Source: Clostridiaceae bacterium (GTDB lineage: Bacteria > Bacillota > Clostridia > Acetivibrionales > DUMB01). From it: a DNA stretch of 64,000 bases. Positions 50,857 to 60,281 of the stretch are shown in pieces. The stretch is taken from contig DUMB01000017.1 in NCBI GenBank assembly GCA_012840085.1, positions 1-64,000 of the forward strand, given 5' to 3'. Every line of letters begins with the position of its first letter. The first letter of the stretch is position 1. The notes under the pieces were generated by a model that ran no database searches, was not told the DNA's origin, and saw nothing but the letters and a program-made list of their open reading frames with translations. A program made the position numbers and the translations under genes.

Positions 50857-52215
50857 ATGATTCATAAGTTTAGACTTTTCGACACTAATATTGTTGTGGA
50901 TGTTAACAGCGGTGCCGTCCATGTTTTTGATGATGCGGCATATGATGTTCTGGACTTTTATCAGAATTACAACAAAGAGCAAATGATTGAAATTCTTTCA
51001 GACAAATATGATAGAGTCATAATTGAAGAAGCTATTGGAGAAATTGATGAACTTGTAAAGTCCGGACAGCTTTTTACAGAGGACGTATACAGGGACTATA
51101 TTCCCAAATGGAAAAGAAATTATGTTGTTAAAGCATTATGCCTGCATGTGGCACATGATTGCAATATGAGGTGCAAGTACTGTTTTGCCTCTACAGGAGA
51201 TTTCGGATGCGAAAGGACTCTCATGAGTGCCGAGGTTGGAAAAAAGGCTATAGATTTTCTGATAAAATCATCAGGCAATAGAAAAAACCTGGAAATTGAC
51301 TTTTTCGGCGGCGAGCCTTTAATGAACTTTGAGGTGGTAAAGGAAATAATCGGTTACGCAAGAGAGCGGGAGAAGGAGTCGGGTAAAAATTTCAGATTCA
51401 CAATTACAACCAATGCCCTTATGCTCAATGAAGAGCATAAAAAATATATTAATGAAAATATTAGCAATATAGTGCTCAGCATTGACGGGAGGCCTGAAGT
51501 TAATGACAATATGCGTACACGAGTGGATGGATCCGGAACATACAAGACTATTTTGCCAAAAATAAAGGATATGGCTGAGTCTAGAAACCAGGATGCCTAT
51601 TATGCCAGAGGAACTTTTACCCGTGCAAATCTTGATTTTTCAAAAGATGTGCTGCATCTTGCAGATGAGGGATTTAAGCAAATATCTGTTGAACCGGTTG
51701 TGCTGGATGAGCAGTCTGAATGGAGTATACGTCCTGAGGATGTAGCTGCCGTTTGCAGTGAATACGAGAAATTAGCGCTGGAATACGTAAGAAGAAGAAA
51801 GGAAGGAAAAGGCTTTAACTTTTTCCACTTCATGATTGACCTTGAACAGGGACCTTGTGTTGCAAAAAGATTATCAGGTTGTGGTTCGGGCTATGAATAT
51901 CTGGCAGTAAGTCCTGAGGGTGACTTATATCCATGTCATCAGTTTGTAGGAATTGAAAATTTCAAAATAGGTAATGTTAATAACGGAATAATAAATGAAG
52001 ATATTGTAAACGCTTTTGCAAATTCCAATATTTACACCAGGAAGGAATGCAGTGAATGCTGGGCAAGATTTTACTGTAGCGGAGGATGTCCGGCTAATGG
52101 TTATAAATTCAATAAAGATATAAACATTCCTTATAAAGTAGGATGTGAACTTGAGAGAAAAAGAGTGGAATGTGCATTGTGGATAAAAACTCAGCAGTTA
52201 TTAACCAATAATTGA
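50857..52215 (+). CDS. scfB: SCIFF maturase, radical SAM/SPASM thioether synthase
   Basis: A 452-residue radical SAM protein. An N-terminal RiPP-recognition-like domain (FRLFDTNIVVDVNSGAVHVF) precedes the radical SAM core with CNMRCKYCFA and the FFGGEPLMNF motif, then a SPASM domain with auxiliary Fe-S Cys: CGSGYEYLAVSPEGDLYPCH and ECSECWARFYCSGGCPANG. This fits the SCIFF maturase characterised from C. thermocellum as CteB. AGAACAAGAAGGA precedes ATG 50857. Partner of scfA. Confidence 0.95.
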   Translation: MIHKFRLFDTNIVVDVNSGAVHVFDDAAYDVLDFYQNYNKEQMIEILSDKYDRVIIEEAIGEIDELVKSGQLFTEDVYRDYIPKWKRNYVVKALCLHVAHDCNMRCKYCFASTGDFGCERTLMSAEVGKKAIDFLIKSSGNRKNLEIDFFGGEPLMNFEVVKEIIGYAREREKESGKNFRFTITTNALMLNEEHKKYINENISNIVLSIDGRPEVNDNMRTRVDGSGTYKTILPKIKDMAESRNQDAYYARGTFTRANLDFSKDVLHLADEGFKQISVEPVVLDEQSEWSIRPEDVAAVCSEYEKLALEYVRRRKEGKGFNFFHFMIDLEQGPCVAKRLSGCGSGYEYLAVSPEGDLYPCHQFVGIENFKIGNVNNGIINEDIVNAFANSNIYTRKECSECWARFYCSGGCPANGYKFNKDINIPYKVGCELERKRVECALWIKTQQLLTNN

Positions 52216-52229
52216 GGCAGGAGGTTTTT

Positions 52230-52751
52230 ATGATGCAAAAATACAAGAATTTTACGCCCAAAATTGATGGGACATGCTTTATAGCACCCGGAAGCGTGGT
52301 AATCGGAAACGTTGAGATTGGGGAAAATTCCAGTGTGTGGCATAATGCAGTTATCAGAGGTGATATAGAGAAAATCGTAATAGGGAATAATTCAAATATT
52401 CAGGATTGCTGCATATTGCATTGTGTTGAAAATATAGAATTGAAAATAGGCGATAATGTTACTGTTGGACACGGTGCCATACTCCACAGTTGCGAAATTG
52501 GTGACAATACTTTGATAGGTATGGGTGCCGTAGTTCTGGACGGTGCTAAAGTAGGCAAGTACTGCCTTGTTGGTGCAGGCACGGTAATTACACCGCGAAC
52601 TGAGATTCCCGACCGTTCACTGGTGCTTGGAAGCCCGGGAAGAGTAAAAAGACAATTGACAGACGAAGAAGTCAATCAGATAAAGATTAATTCTGATGAA
52701 TATGTTAATCTGGCAAGTGAATATAAAAATGCTGAGGAAAATAATAAATAA
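52230..52751 (+). CDS. Gamma-carbonic anhydrase-type hexapeptide protein
   Basis: A 173-residue left-handed beta-helix protein. Hexapeptide repeats run from IAPGSVVIGNVEIGENSSVW to VITPRTEIP; the metal-site histidines are seen in CCILHCVENI and VGHGAILHSCEIG, with conserved Arg-Gly-Asp in VIRGDIEKI and Gln-Asp in IQDCCILHC. Relatives are gamma-carbonic anhydrases (YrdA/PaaY-like), although many lack activity. The start is ATG 52230 with AGGAGG upstream; the frame is open to 52212. It follows scfB by 14 bp, so it may be co-transcribed. Confidence 0.87.
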   Translation: MMQKYKNFTPKIDGTCFIAPGSVVIGNVEIGENSSVWHNAVIRGDIEKIVIGNNSNIQDCCILHCVENIELKIGDNVTVGHGAILHSCEIGDNTLIGMGAVVLDGAKVGKYCLVGAGTVITPRTEIPDRSLVLGSPGRVKRQLTDEEVNQIKINSDEYVNLASEYKNAEENNK

Positions 52752-52979
52752 GACAACAATAAATATGCAAATAATAAGTAAGACAATAATTAGTAAGAAA
52801 ATAATTAGTAATTGGAATAATTAAGACTGCTGTTAAGACTTTTAATTTTTTGTATGGATTGTAGTAAAAATTGTGTAAAGATTGAAGCAAAAAAATTGTG
52901 TATAGCTTGTAGTAAAAAATCTAATTGTTGAAAGAATTAATATCAGAAAAAGCATAAAAGACTGAATGCGAGGATGGCG

Positions 52980-53645
52980 ATGGGCAGTATATCGCTGGAA
53001 GATGTAAGGAAAAATGAAGAGGTTAAAATATTTCTTGAAATAGCAGAAAGACAGATGGAGGCCTTAGGTTTTACTGAACATTCATTCAGACATGTAGGCC
53101 TTGTATCTGCGACAGCAGGTAATATTCTGAAGTCTCTTGAATATCCCGAGAGGGAAGTGGAGCTGGCAAAAATTGCAGGATACCTCCATGATATAGGCAA
53201 TGCAGTAAACAGGGTTGATCATGCCCATTCAGGAGCTATACTTGCTTATAATATTCTTACGAAAATGGGTATGGAACCAAGAGAAGCTGCAGAAATTATG
53301 CTTGCGATAGGAAATCATGATGAAGGATCAGGTACCGCTGTTAACAACATATCGGCAGCTTTGATACTGGCAGATAAATCTGATGTACATCGTAGCAGAG
53401 TAAAAAACAGGGATTTTGCAACCTTTGACATACACGACAGAGTCAACTATGCGGTAGAGAAATCTGTTATTACAGTTGATAAGAATAAGAAAACTGCGCT
53501 GCTGGAGTTAAGCATAGATACAAGAATATGCCCGGTAATAGACTATTTTGAGATTTTTCTCGCAAGAATGACTATGAACAGGAGAGCGGCAGATTATTTA
53601 GGACTTAACTTTCGGCTGGTAATAAATGGCTCTTATCTGCTCTAA
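52980..53645 (+). CDS. HD-domain phosphohydrolase
   Basis: A protein of about 221 residues with an HD metal-binding domain: EHSFRHVGLVSATAGN, GYLHDIGNAVNRVDHA (HD pair), AIGNHDEGSG and ILADKSDVHRSR. Such HD proteins hydrolyse nucleotides or cyclic nucleotides; the substrate is unknown here. ATG 52980 is 6 nt after GAGG; ATG 52974 is possible but too close. It lies in the SCIFF-secDF neighbourhood common to clostridia. Confidence 0.85.
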   Translation: MGSISLEDVRKNEEVKIFLEIAERQMEALGFTEHSFRHVGLVSATAGNILKSLEYPEREVELAKIAGYLHDIGNAVNRVDHAHSGAILAYNILTKMGMEPREAAEIMLAIGNHDEGSGTAVNNISAALILADKSDVHRSRVKNRDFATFDIHDRVNYAVEKSVITVDKNKKTALLELSIDTRICPVIDYFEIFLARMTMNRRAADYLGLNFRLVINGSYLL

Positions 53646-53752
53646 TACCCTAAATATAACAACCAATTTAAAAGCAATTGGTATTGACTTGATTATTTGT
53701 GGAGTTATATAATAACTTCATGCGGACATGCACAAAAGGGGGAATTTTACAA

Positions 53753-55066
53753 ATGAGAGCAATGAATTGGGTTAAGTTTTTCCTCGTAATTATTATAATC
53801 GGGGCATTAACCTACTTGACTTTCACAGGAATACCCGGAGTTATTCCTAATATTTACAGCACAAGGCTGGGAATTGATATCAGAGGCGGAGTTTATGCAA
53901 ATCTTTATCCCGATTTGCCTGAAGGAGAGAAGCCTACTGCAGATCAACTCAATTCAGCCAGATCAATTATTGAGAAAAGGCTCGACAGTAAAAGTATATA
54001 TGACAGAAATATAACTACAGAACCTGAAAATGGTCGTATAATTGTGGAAATACCATACAAACCCGGAGAGACAGACTTAAATCCGCAAAAAGCTATAGAA
54101 GAAATCGGAAAGACAGCCCTTCTTACTTTCCAGGAAGTGGATGAGGATAAATTCAATGGTTATCGTGAAGACGGTACAAAAAATTATGAGCAAACAGGTC
54201 GTATTGTTATAGAGGGAAAGCACGTCGTAGAGGCTAAAGTTGGGCAAAATCCTCAAACAGGTGAAATCGTTGTTACACTGAAGCTCAACGAAGAAGGGGC
54301 AAAGAGATTCGCAGAGGCTACTGAAAGGCTTGTGGGACAGAAGATTGCCATATACATGGATGATGTATTAATAACTGCTCCTACGGTAAACGAAAAGATA
54401 CCGAACGGTGAAGCGATAATTACGGGACAGCGCACTGCAGCAGAAGCGGGCGATCTTGCTGATACTATTAATGCAGGTTCACTGCCTTTCAGAATGGTAT
54501 CAAAGGACCTGAACGCCATCACACCATTGTTGGGTGAAGGTGCATTGAGAGTTACTATAAATGCCGGTATAATCGCATTTATACTCATTTGCCTGTTTAT
54601 GCTGGTAAACTACAGGCTTCCAGGTCTTATTGCAAATATAGCACTTTTTGGACTTATAATAGCTACATTGTTCTTTATATCAGTACTTGGCGTTACTCTT
54701 ACCTTGCCTGGTATAGCAGGTATTATACTGTCAATAGGCATGGGCGTGGACGCTAATGTTGTTATTTTCGAAAGAATAAGAGAGGAAATAAAGAGCGGAA
54801 AGACAGTAGCTGCTTCTATAGATGCAGGCTTTAAGAGAGCATTTGCTGCAATAGTTGACGGAAATGTGACTACGATAATGACCGGCCTTATCCTTTACTG
54901 GTTTGGAACAGGACCAATCAAGGGCTTTGCAGTAACACTTATAATAGGTGTCGTAATAAGCTTTTTCACAGCCGTTACTGCTACCAGAACAATGCTTATT
55001 ACAGTATCTGGTTTGTCCGTAGCTAAAAAGCCCTGGCTGTTTAGAGTTAAGGAGGTATCCAAATGA
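53753..55066 (+). CDS. secD: Protein translocase subunit SecD
   Basis: A 437-residue RND-type membrane protein that helps Sec export using the proton or ion gradient. First helix at about residues 5-27, then GIDIRGGVYANLYPDLPEGE in the P1 domain; the last five helices include INAGIIAFILICLFMLVNYR, SIGMGVDANVVIFERIREEI and the end FKRAFAAIVDGNVTTIMTG. AGGGGGAA precedes ATG 53753; the frame is open to 53699. Overlaps secF by ATGA. Confidence 0.96.
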   Translation: MRAMNWVKFFLVIIIIGALTYLTFTGIPGVIPNIYSTRLGIDIRGGVYANLYPDLPEGEKPTADQLNSARSIIEKRLDSKSIYDRNITTEPENGRIIVEIPYKPGETDLNPQKAIEEIGKTALLTFQEVDEDKFNGYREDGTKNYEQTGRIVIEGKHVVEAKVGQNPQTGEIVVTLKLNEEGAKRFAEATERLVGQKIAIYMDDVLITAPTVNEKIPNGEAIITGQRTAAEAGDLADTINAGSLPFRMVSKDLNAITPLLGEGALRVTINAGIIAFILICLFMLVNYRLPGLIANIALFGLIIATLFFISVLGVTLTLPGIAGIILSIGMGVDANVVIFERIREEIKSGKTVAASIDAGFKRAFAAIVDGNVTTIMTGLILYWFGTGPIKGFAVTLIIGVVISFFTAVTATRTMLITVSGLSVAKKPWLFRVKEVSK

Positions 55067-56019
55067 TTGATTTTGTAGGGAAAAGAAAGTATTTCTTTGG
55101 TTTATCTATAATACTGATTGTGATAGGATTTATTTTCCTGTTTATAAATGGACTTGAACTCGACATACAGTTCCAGGGCGGAACTCTTCTAAAGGTTGAA
55201 ATGCCGGATGAGAATTTTGATGCAGATGAGATTGCAGCTACTGTTGGAAATGAATTGAACAAAGCTGTTACCGGTCAGAAAATGAGAACCTTTAATCCGG
55301 AAAATGCTGAAGAAGCAATAGATATGCTGATGTTAAAGGTTTCAAGTAAGGATACTCTTACTGATGATGAAATAAAAGATGTTATTAATATTTTGAGAGA
55401 AAAGTATAATGTTAAGCAAGACGCACAGAATCAGGTTCAAAGCGTGCAGCCTTTTATAGGGCGTGAAATGCTTAAGGATGGATTGCTTGCAGCTATTATT
55501 TCTTCAGTGGCTATAGTTATCTACGTATGGTGGAGGTACAGAACCATATCAGGACTTTCAGCCGCTGTAATGGGGTTAGTTGCACTGTTCCATGATGTAT
55601 TGGTAATGTTTCTAATGTATCCTGTTTTCAGAATACCTGTTAATGAATCATTCATTGCTGCAATGCTTACAATACTTGGATATTCGATAAACGATACAAT
55701 TATTGTATATGACAGAATAAGGGAAAATAGAAAGCTTTACAGAAAAGCAAGTCTGGCAGAACTGGTTAATATGAGTACAACTCAGACTTTGTCAAGAAGT
55801 ATAAATACAACTATAACGACAGTAATATCCGTCCTGTGTGTATTTATATTTGCATCCATTAATAATATACAGTCCCTTATAGATTTTACGCTGCCTTTGC
55901 TTGTAGGACTTGTAAGCGGATCATATTCCTCAATATTTATAGCAAGTCCGCTGTGGGAAATGTGGCAGACATACCGGGCAAAAAAGGCCGTTCCCGGGAA
56001 AGCTGCAAAAGCAAGGTAA
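55063..56019 (+). CDS. secF: Protein translocase subunit SecF
   Basis: A 318-residue partner of SecD. First helix then GLELDIQFQGGTLLKVEMPD; late helices include SAAVMGLVALFHDVLVMFLM, LTILGYSINDTIIVYDRIRE and SRSINTTITTVISVLCVFIF. AAGGAGG precedes ATG 55063, which overlaps the secD stop, so translation is coupled. A terminator follows at 56043. Confidence 0.96.
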   Translation: MIDFVGKRKYFFGLSIILIVIGFIFLFINGLELDIQFQGGTLLKVEMPDENFDADEIAATVGNELNKAVTGQKMRTFNPENAEEAIDMLMLKVSSKDTLTDDEIKDVINILREKYNVKQDAQNQVQSVQPFIGREMLKDGLLAAIISSVAIVIYVWWRYRTISGLSAAVMGLVALFHDVLVMFLMYPVFRIPVNESFIAAMLTILGYSINDTIIVYDRIRENRKLYRKASLAELVNMSTTQTLSRSINTTITTVISVLCVFIFASINNIQSLIDFTLPLLVGLVSGSYSSIFIASPLWEMWQTYRAKKAVPGKAAKAR

Positions 56020-56042
56020 TATGCAGAAGTAAGGTAATAATT

Positions 56043-56082
56043 AAAATATCCCGTTGCAATAGCCCGACGGGATATTTTTTAT
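56043..56082 (+). terminator. Intrinsic terminator after secF
   Basis: AAAATATCCCGT / ACGGGATATTTT with a 12-nt loop is followed by a T-rich stretch. Confidence 0.9.
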
Positions 56083-56220
56083 CTATTTTATTGATTTTCC
56101 TGCATCAATATGGTATTCTTAAGAAAATAAATGATGGTATCAGCAATGAACCACACATTTATTTTTAAAGTTTAATAAAATTTAATACTCTATTTACTGC
56201 TTTGAGCCTTATTAATATCT

Positions 56221-56357
56221 GCACCGATTGTTTTATTTACATATAATACTATAACACAGCCGGTCAGAATTGCAGGACAGAGACAGGAATTTGGAAATAA
56301 AAGGATATTTGCTTTATCCTTTGCTATTGTCAGTCCTGTTGTGGACTGATTTTTTAA
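56221..56357 (+). promoter_or_regulatory. Candidate attenuator leader of the pantothenate operon
   Basis: A terminator hairpin CAGTCC (56331-56336) / GGACTG (56343-56348) is followed by a T-run. Its 5' half can instead pair upstream: CAGGAC (56273-56278) with GTCCTG (56333-56338). Between lies AAAGGATA (56300-56307) / TATCCTTT (56315-56322), a perfect hairpin. A TATAAT at 56242-56247 could be the -10. This is the layout of a leader choosing between terminator and antiterminator before panB. The rest of 56083-56496 shows no gene. Confidence 0.6.
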
Positions 56358-56496
56358 TATCAGGGAAAATAATTTTGATATTAAATGATAGAATGAGGCA
56401 TTGGTTCAGCGGAAAAGAATAAATGAGAACATAATTTATATATTATTTTTAAATTATGCTTAATATTGTTTGGAAGATGTAACGGAGGCGAATGCT

Positions 56497-57339
56497 GTGA
56501 ATAAAAAATTTACAACTGTTGATTTCAAAAAAGCAAAGGAAAATGGCGAAAAGATAACAATGCTCACTGCATATGACTATCCGACTGCAAAAATATTTGA
56601 CGAAGCCGGGGTGGATTCAATCCTCGTCGGAGATTCTCTGGGAATGGTTGTACTTGGCTATGAGGACACAACAAAAGTTACCATTGAAGATATGATACAT
56701 CATATAAAAGCTGTATGCAGAGGAGTTAAGAGAGCCCTGGTTGTTGGTGACATGCCTTTTCTTTCATATGGAATCGGCAAGTATGAGAGTGTAAAGAATG
56801 CCGGCAGGTTGATACGTGAAGGAGGCTGCAGTGCGGTTAAGCTGGAAGGCGGCGGGCAAGTGGTAGAGGATATAAAAGCTATTATAAGTACAGGTATTCC
56901 TGTAATGGGACATTTGGGTTATACACCCCAGTCAATAAATATTTTCGGCGGTCATAAAGCTCAGGGAAAAACACTGGAAACAGCCAGAAAGATTTACAGG
57001 GATGCACTGCTTCTTCAACAGGCCGGTGTATTTGCAATTGTACTGGAATGTGTACCCTACAAGCTTGCAGCTTTTATAAGCTCAAGGCTGGATATACCTG
57101 TGATTGGTATTGGTTCGGGCGCAGGGTGCGATGGACAGGTTCTTGTGGCTCATGATATACTGGGAGTGTACAGAGACTTTTCTCCAAAACATTCGAAAAA
57201 GTATGCTGATGTGGGAGACATTATGAAAAAGGCAGCCACAGACTTCATCAGCGAAACGAAAAACGGAGTATTTCCAACAGAAAAGAATTCTTTTATCATA
57301 GATGATGACATTCTGGAACAGTTGAAAAAAGAAGTATAA
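56497..57339 (+). CDS. panB: 3-methyl-2-oxobutanoate hydroxymethyltransferase
   Basis: A 280-residue enzyme making ketopantoate, first step of pantothenate/coenzyme A synthesis. TIM-barrel motifs: MLTAYDYPTAKIFDEAGVDS, VGDSLGMVVLGYEDT, VGDMPFLSYGIGKYES, KLEGGGQV, GHLGYTPQSINIFGG and IGIGSGAGCDGQVLVAHD. I start at GTG 56497, 7 nt after GGAGGCG; the frame continues to 56470 without SD. First gene of panBCD. Confidence 0.96.
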   Translation: MNKKFTTVDFKKAKENGEKITMLTAYDYPTAKIFDEAGVDSILVGDSLGMVVLGYEDTTKVTIEDMIHHIKAVCRGVKRALVVGDMPFLSYGIGKYESVKNAGRLIREGGCSAVKLEGGGQVVEDIKAIISTGIPVMGHLGYTPQSINIFGGHKAQGKTLETARKIYRDALLLQQAGVFAIVLECVPYKLAAFISSRLDIPVIGIGSGAGCDGQVLVAHDILGVYRDFSPKHSKKYADVGDIMKKAATDFISETKNGVFPTEKNSFIIDDDILEQLKKEV

Positions 57340-57390
57340 TCTCTTATATGCGCTTTGTAAAAAGTTTCTTGTAAGTAGTTTGATTAATGC

Positions 57391-57447
57391 AGTTGACGGG
57401 GAAAATAAGAATTGACGGGGAAGACATGAATTGATGGGGGAAAAAGA
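57391..57447 (+). repeat. Three short SD-like repeats before panC
   Basis: Three units of 18-20 bp, each with TTGACGGGGAA or TTGATGGGGGA, end at the panC start. Only the last unit is placed as an SD for ATG 57448. Confidence 0.7.
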
Positions 57448-58293
57448 ATGAAAATAGTTAAGACGATAAAGGAAATCAGAGAAATAGTTTTGCAGCAACA
57501 AAAAAAAGGAAGGACAATCGGTCTTGTACCGACGATGGGATACCTTCATAAAGGGCACCTATCACTGGTAGAAGCAGCCAGACGAAATAATGATTTTATT
57601 GTAATGAGCATATTTGTAAATCCAACTCAGTTTGGTCAAAATGAGGATTATGACAAGTATCCGAGGGATTTGGAAAGAGATGCCCGGCTGGCTGAAGATG
57701 CCGGGGTTGATGTTATATTTTCTCCGGAAGTTAAAGAAATGTATCCTGAAGGATATAAGACATATGTCAATGTAGAAGGTATTACGGAAATCTTATGCGG
57801 AAAATCAAGACCCGGCCATTTCAGGGGGGTAACAACTATTGTATGCAAGTTATTTAATATAGTTAAACCAGACAGGGCATATTTTGGTCAAAAGGATGCT
57901 CAGCAGGCTGCTGTTATTAAAAAAATGGTCAGTGATTTGAATCTTGATTTGGAGATTGTCACTTGTCCCATAGTAAGGGAAGAAGACGGTCTGGCTATGA
58001 GTTCGAGAAATGTCTACCTTGACGAGCAGCAACGCAAATCAGCGCTTATTCTTTCAAAGGCACTTTTTGAAGCACAGCGTCAGGTACTTGAAGGTGAACG
58101 CAACAAGCAGAAAATACGTGATAATATTTTAAAAATGCTTCACACTGAAAAAACTGCAGAAGTAGACTACGTGGAAATTGTAAATGCAGATACGCTTGAA
58201 GAAATAGAAGAAATAAAGGGAAAAGTATTAATAGCACTTGCTGTAAGGTTCGGAACTACAAGGCTGATAGATAATGTTATAGTGGAGGTGTGA
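57448..58293 (+). CDS. panC: Pantoate-beta-alanine ligase
   Basis: A 281-residue ATP-dependent ligase joining pantoate and beta-alanine. Motifs: LVPTMGYLHKGHLSLVEAAR (ATP site), FVNPTQFGQNEDYDKYPRDL, GKSRPGHFRGVTTIVCKLFN, YFGQKDAQQ and AMSSRNVYL. ATG 57448 is about 8 nt after ATGGGGG. panD follows 3 bp later. Confidence 0.97.
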   Translation: MKIVKTIKEIREIVLQQQKKGRTIGLVPTMGYLHKGHLSLVEAARRNNDFIVMSIFVNPTQFGQNEDYDKYPRDLERDARLAEDAGVDVIFSPEVKEMYPEGYKTYVNVEGITEILCGKSRPGHFRGVTTIVCKLFNIVKPDRAYFGQKDAQQAAVIKKMVSDLNLDLEIVTCPIVREEDGLAMSSRNVYLDEQQRKSALILSKALFEAQRQVLEGERNKQKIRDNILKMLHTEKTAEVDYVEIVNADTLEEIEEIKGKVLIALAVRFGTTRLIDNVIVEV

Positions 58294-58296
58294 TGT

Positions 58297-58677
58297 ATGT
58301 ATGTAACTCTTATGAAATCAAAGATACACAGGGCAACAGTTACGGAAGCAAATCTTAATTATGTCGGAAGCATAACAATTGACAGTGAACTGATGAAAGC
58401 GGCAGGAATTATTGAAAATGAAAAGGTGCAAATAGTAAATATTAATAACGGAAAAAGGTTTGAGACATATGCTATTCCAGGACAGCCGGGAAGCGGAACC
58501 ATATGCCTTAACGGCGCTGCTGCCCGCCTGGTGCAAATAGGTGATATTGTTATAATTATTTCTTATGGTATATTTGATATCGATGAGGCACAAAATTTTG
58601 AGCCTAAAGTTGTGTTTGTTGATAAGAAAAATAAAATAGTGAGGATAGAAAAAGAGCAGCATGGCGGAATTGAATAA
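58297..58677 (+). CDS. panD: Aspartate 1-decarboxylase (pyruvoyl)
   Basis: A 126-residue proenzyme producing beta-alanine for panC. The self-cleavage site is the Gly-Ser in [13 protein letters not shown], which generates the pyruvoyl group. Family motifs [20 protein letters not shown] and AARLVQIGD are present. GGAGGTG lies about 9 nt before ATG 58297. Last gene of the panBCD operon. Confidence 0.97.
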   Translation: MYVTLMKSKIHRATVTEANLNYVGSITIDSELMKAAGIIENEKVQIVNINNGKRFETYAIPGQPGSGTICLNGAAARLVQIGDIVIIISYGIFDIDEAQNFEPKVVFVDKKNKIVRIEKEQHGGIE

Positions 58678-58697
58678 TTAATGAATATATTCATTCT

Positions 58698-58970
58698 TCA
58701 TTTTCCGCCAAAGACATAATCAATTATTAAGCCACCGATAATGGTTTCAGCAAGAATGGTGAAACTTGATTTTATAACCGATGTGGCAATAAACTCCAGG
58801 TACAGGTCATAATTAAGTACAGTACGATTATATACAACCATTATTGTACCCAGAATAAATAACGCAAGGAAGGCATGTGCACCGTATTTCATAATACTTC
58901 TTGGCAGCTTTCCTATTTTTTTGAATGCTTCAAATATCTTTTCCAGTTTTTTAGCTAAATTCGACTGCAT
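58698..58970 (-). CDS. Small membrane protein, unrecognised
   Basis: A 90-residue protein with a basic amphipathic N-terminus (KKLEKIFEAFKKIGKLPRS) and two hydrophobic helices (AHAFLALFILGTIMVVYNR and TILAETIIGGLIIDYVF). I recognise no named family. GGGGGTAAGG lies upstream of ATG 58970. It is convergent with panD. Confidence 0.7.
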   Translation of the reverse strand: MQSNLAKKLEKIFEAFKKIGKLPRSIMKYGAHAFLALFILGTIMVVYNRTVLNYDLYLEFIATSVIKSSFTILAETIIGGLIIDYVFGGK

Positions 58971-59243
58971 ATTGCCCTTACCCCCTTTACATAGTAACCT
59001 TTTTTTATATTTATTTCAACTGTTCAGGCTGATAAACCCGGAGCCATTAGGAAAGACTATATTATGTTAACATAAAGGATTATTTTCTTCAATGCTAAAT
59101 CTTTGCCATTGGTGAATGTTCCTGGTATGACAAGCAAATAACAAAATTAATAAAAAAATATTGGCGAAATATTGAGTTTATGCTACAATGAAGTAGAATA
59201 ATGGCAGTATACAAAAAATTACTTATGGAATCAAGGGAGTGTT

Positions 59244-60281
59244 ATGAAGAAGTTTATTGTTGATATAAGCCAATGCAAGCCTGGCATGCAAATTGCGGAA
59301 ACAATTTTCAGTGACTATGGCGCCGTAATTGTAGCAGAGAACACTATACTTGATGCACACATTATCGATAAACTTGAGAAGCTCAATATTTTAAAAGTCA
59401 AAATATTTGATCAGGCCAATAATATAATAGAATCAAACAGTACTGAAATTTTTGAAGCTCAATATAAAGAAAATGTGGAACAGATGAAAGAAGTAATGCA
59501 TGATATTTCCACAGGCAAAAGCATTAATATTGAAAAAATGAATGAAGTATCTCATTCTATTTTTCTAAAAATAAATGAGAATAGGGATATAGTTGGTTGT
59601 ATAAACCAGATGAGAAAAGTAGATGAATATACCTATACACACAGCATCAATGTATCCTTGCTGTGCATGCTTATAGGTAAATGGCTGAGATATGATTTAA
59701 GTACAGTCAGACTCCTTGTGCAGACAGGACTCCTTCATGATATAGGAAAGACCAAAATATCAAGTGATATTCTGAATAAGCCGGACAAATTGACTGACGA
59801 TGAGATGGCGGAGGTCATAAAACATCCAATATATGGATATAAAATGGTAGAAGATACTGCAGAAATAGATAAAAAAGTAAAAAAAGGTATTCTAATGCAT
59901 CATGAACGGGAAGATGGCTCAGGTTATCCAATGGCATTAAAAAGTGACCAAATAGACAGTTTTGCAAAAGTTGTTGCCATAGCCGACATATATGATGCCA
60001 TGACTTCAAACAGGGTGTACAAGCAAAAAGAATCGCCCTTTACAGTACTTGAGTATTTGGAAAATGAATCATATGGAGTTTTGGATACCAGGATTGTCCG
60101 GGTTTTCATTAACAGCATTGCAGCATATTATTTGGGGGATTATGTCAAATTAAATACTGGTGAAATAGGGCAAATAGTATATGTAAATCCCAGGCAAGTT
60201 TCAAAACCCATTGTCAAAGTTGGGGAGAAATATGTTGATTTATATAAGGAGAAAGGTTTATCTATAACTGAACTTATTTAA
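59244..60281 (+). CDS. HD-GYP domain protein (probable c-di-GMP phosphodiesterase)
   Basis: A 345-residue protein. An N-terminal region (residues 1-110) of the DUF3391-like type precedes the HD-GYP domain: YTYTHSINVSLLCMLIG, GLLHDIGKTKISSDILNKPD, HHEREDGSGYPMAL (GYP) and ADIYDAMTSNRVYKQKESP. The intact HD and GYP motifs suggest c-di-GMP hydrolysis. A C-terminal part after residue 310 resembles a small beta domain (GQIVYVNPRQVSKPIVKV). AAGGGAG lies 8-9 nt before ATG 59244. Monocistronic. Confidence 0.9.
   Translation: MKKFIVDISQCKPGMQIAETIFSDYGAVIVAENTILDAHIIDKLEKLNILKVKIFDQANNIIESNSTEIFEAQYKENVEQMKEVMHDISTGKSINIEKMNEVSHSIFLKINENRDIVGCINQMRKVDEYTYTHSINVSLLCMLIGKWLRYDLSTVRLLVQTGLLHDIGKTKISSDILNKPDKLTDDEMAEVIKHPIYGYKMVEDTAEIDKKVKKGILMHHEREDGSGYPMALKSDQIDSFAKVVAIADIYDAMTSNRVYKQKESPFTVLEYLENESYGVLDTRIVRVFINSIAAYYLGDYVKLNTGEIGQIVYVNPRQVSKPIVKVGEKYVDLYKEKGLSITELI

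Noticed and set aside
58971-59243. c-di-GMP riboswitch before the HD-GYP gene
   Set aside because: The segment around 59028-59060 has a GATAAACC-like stretch, but the paired stems and tetraloop/receptor of the c-di-GMP-I class are not present.
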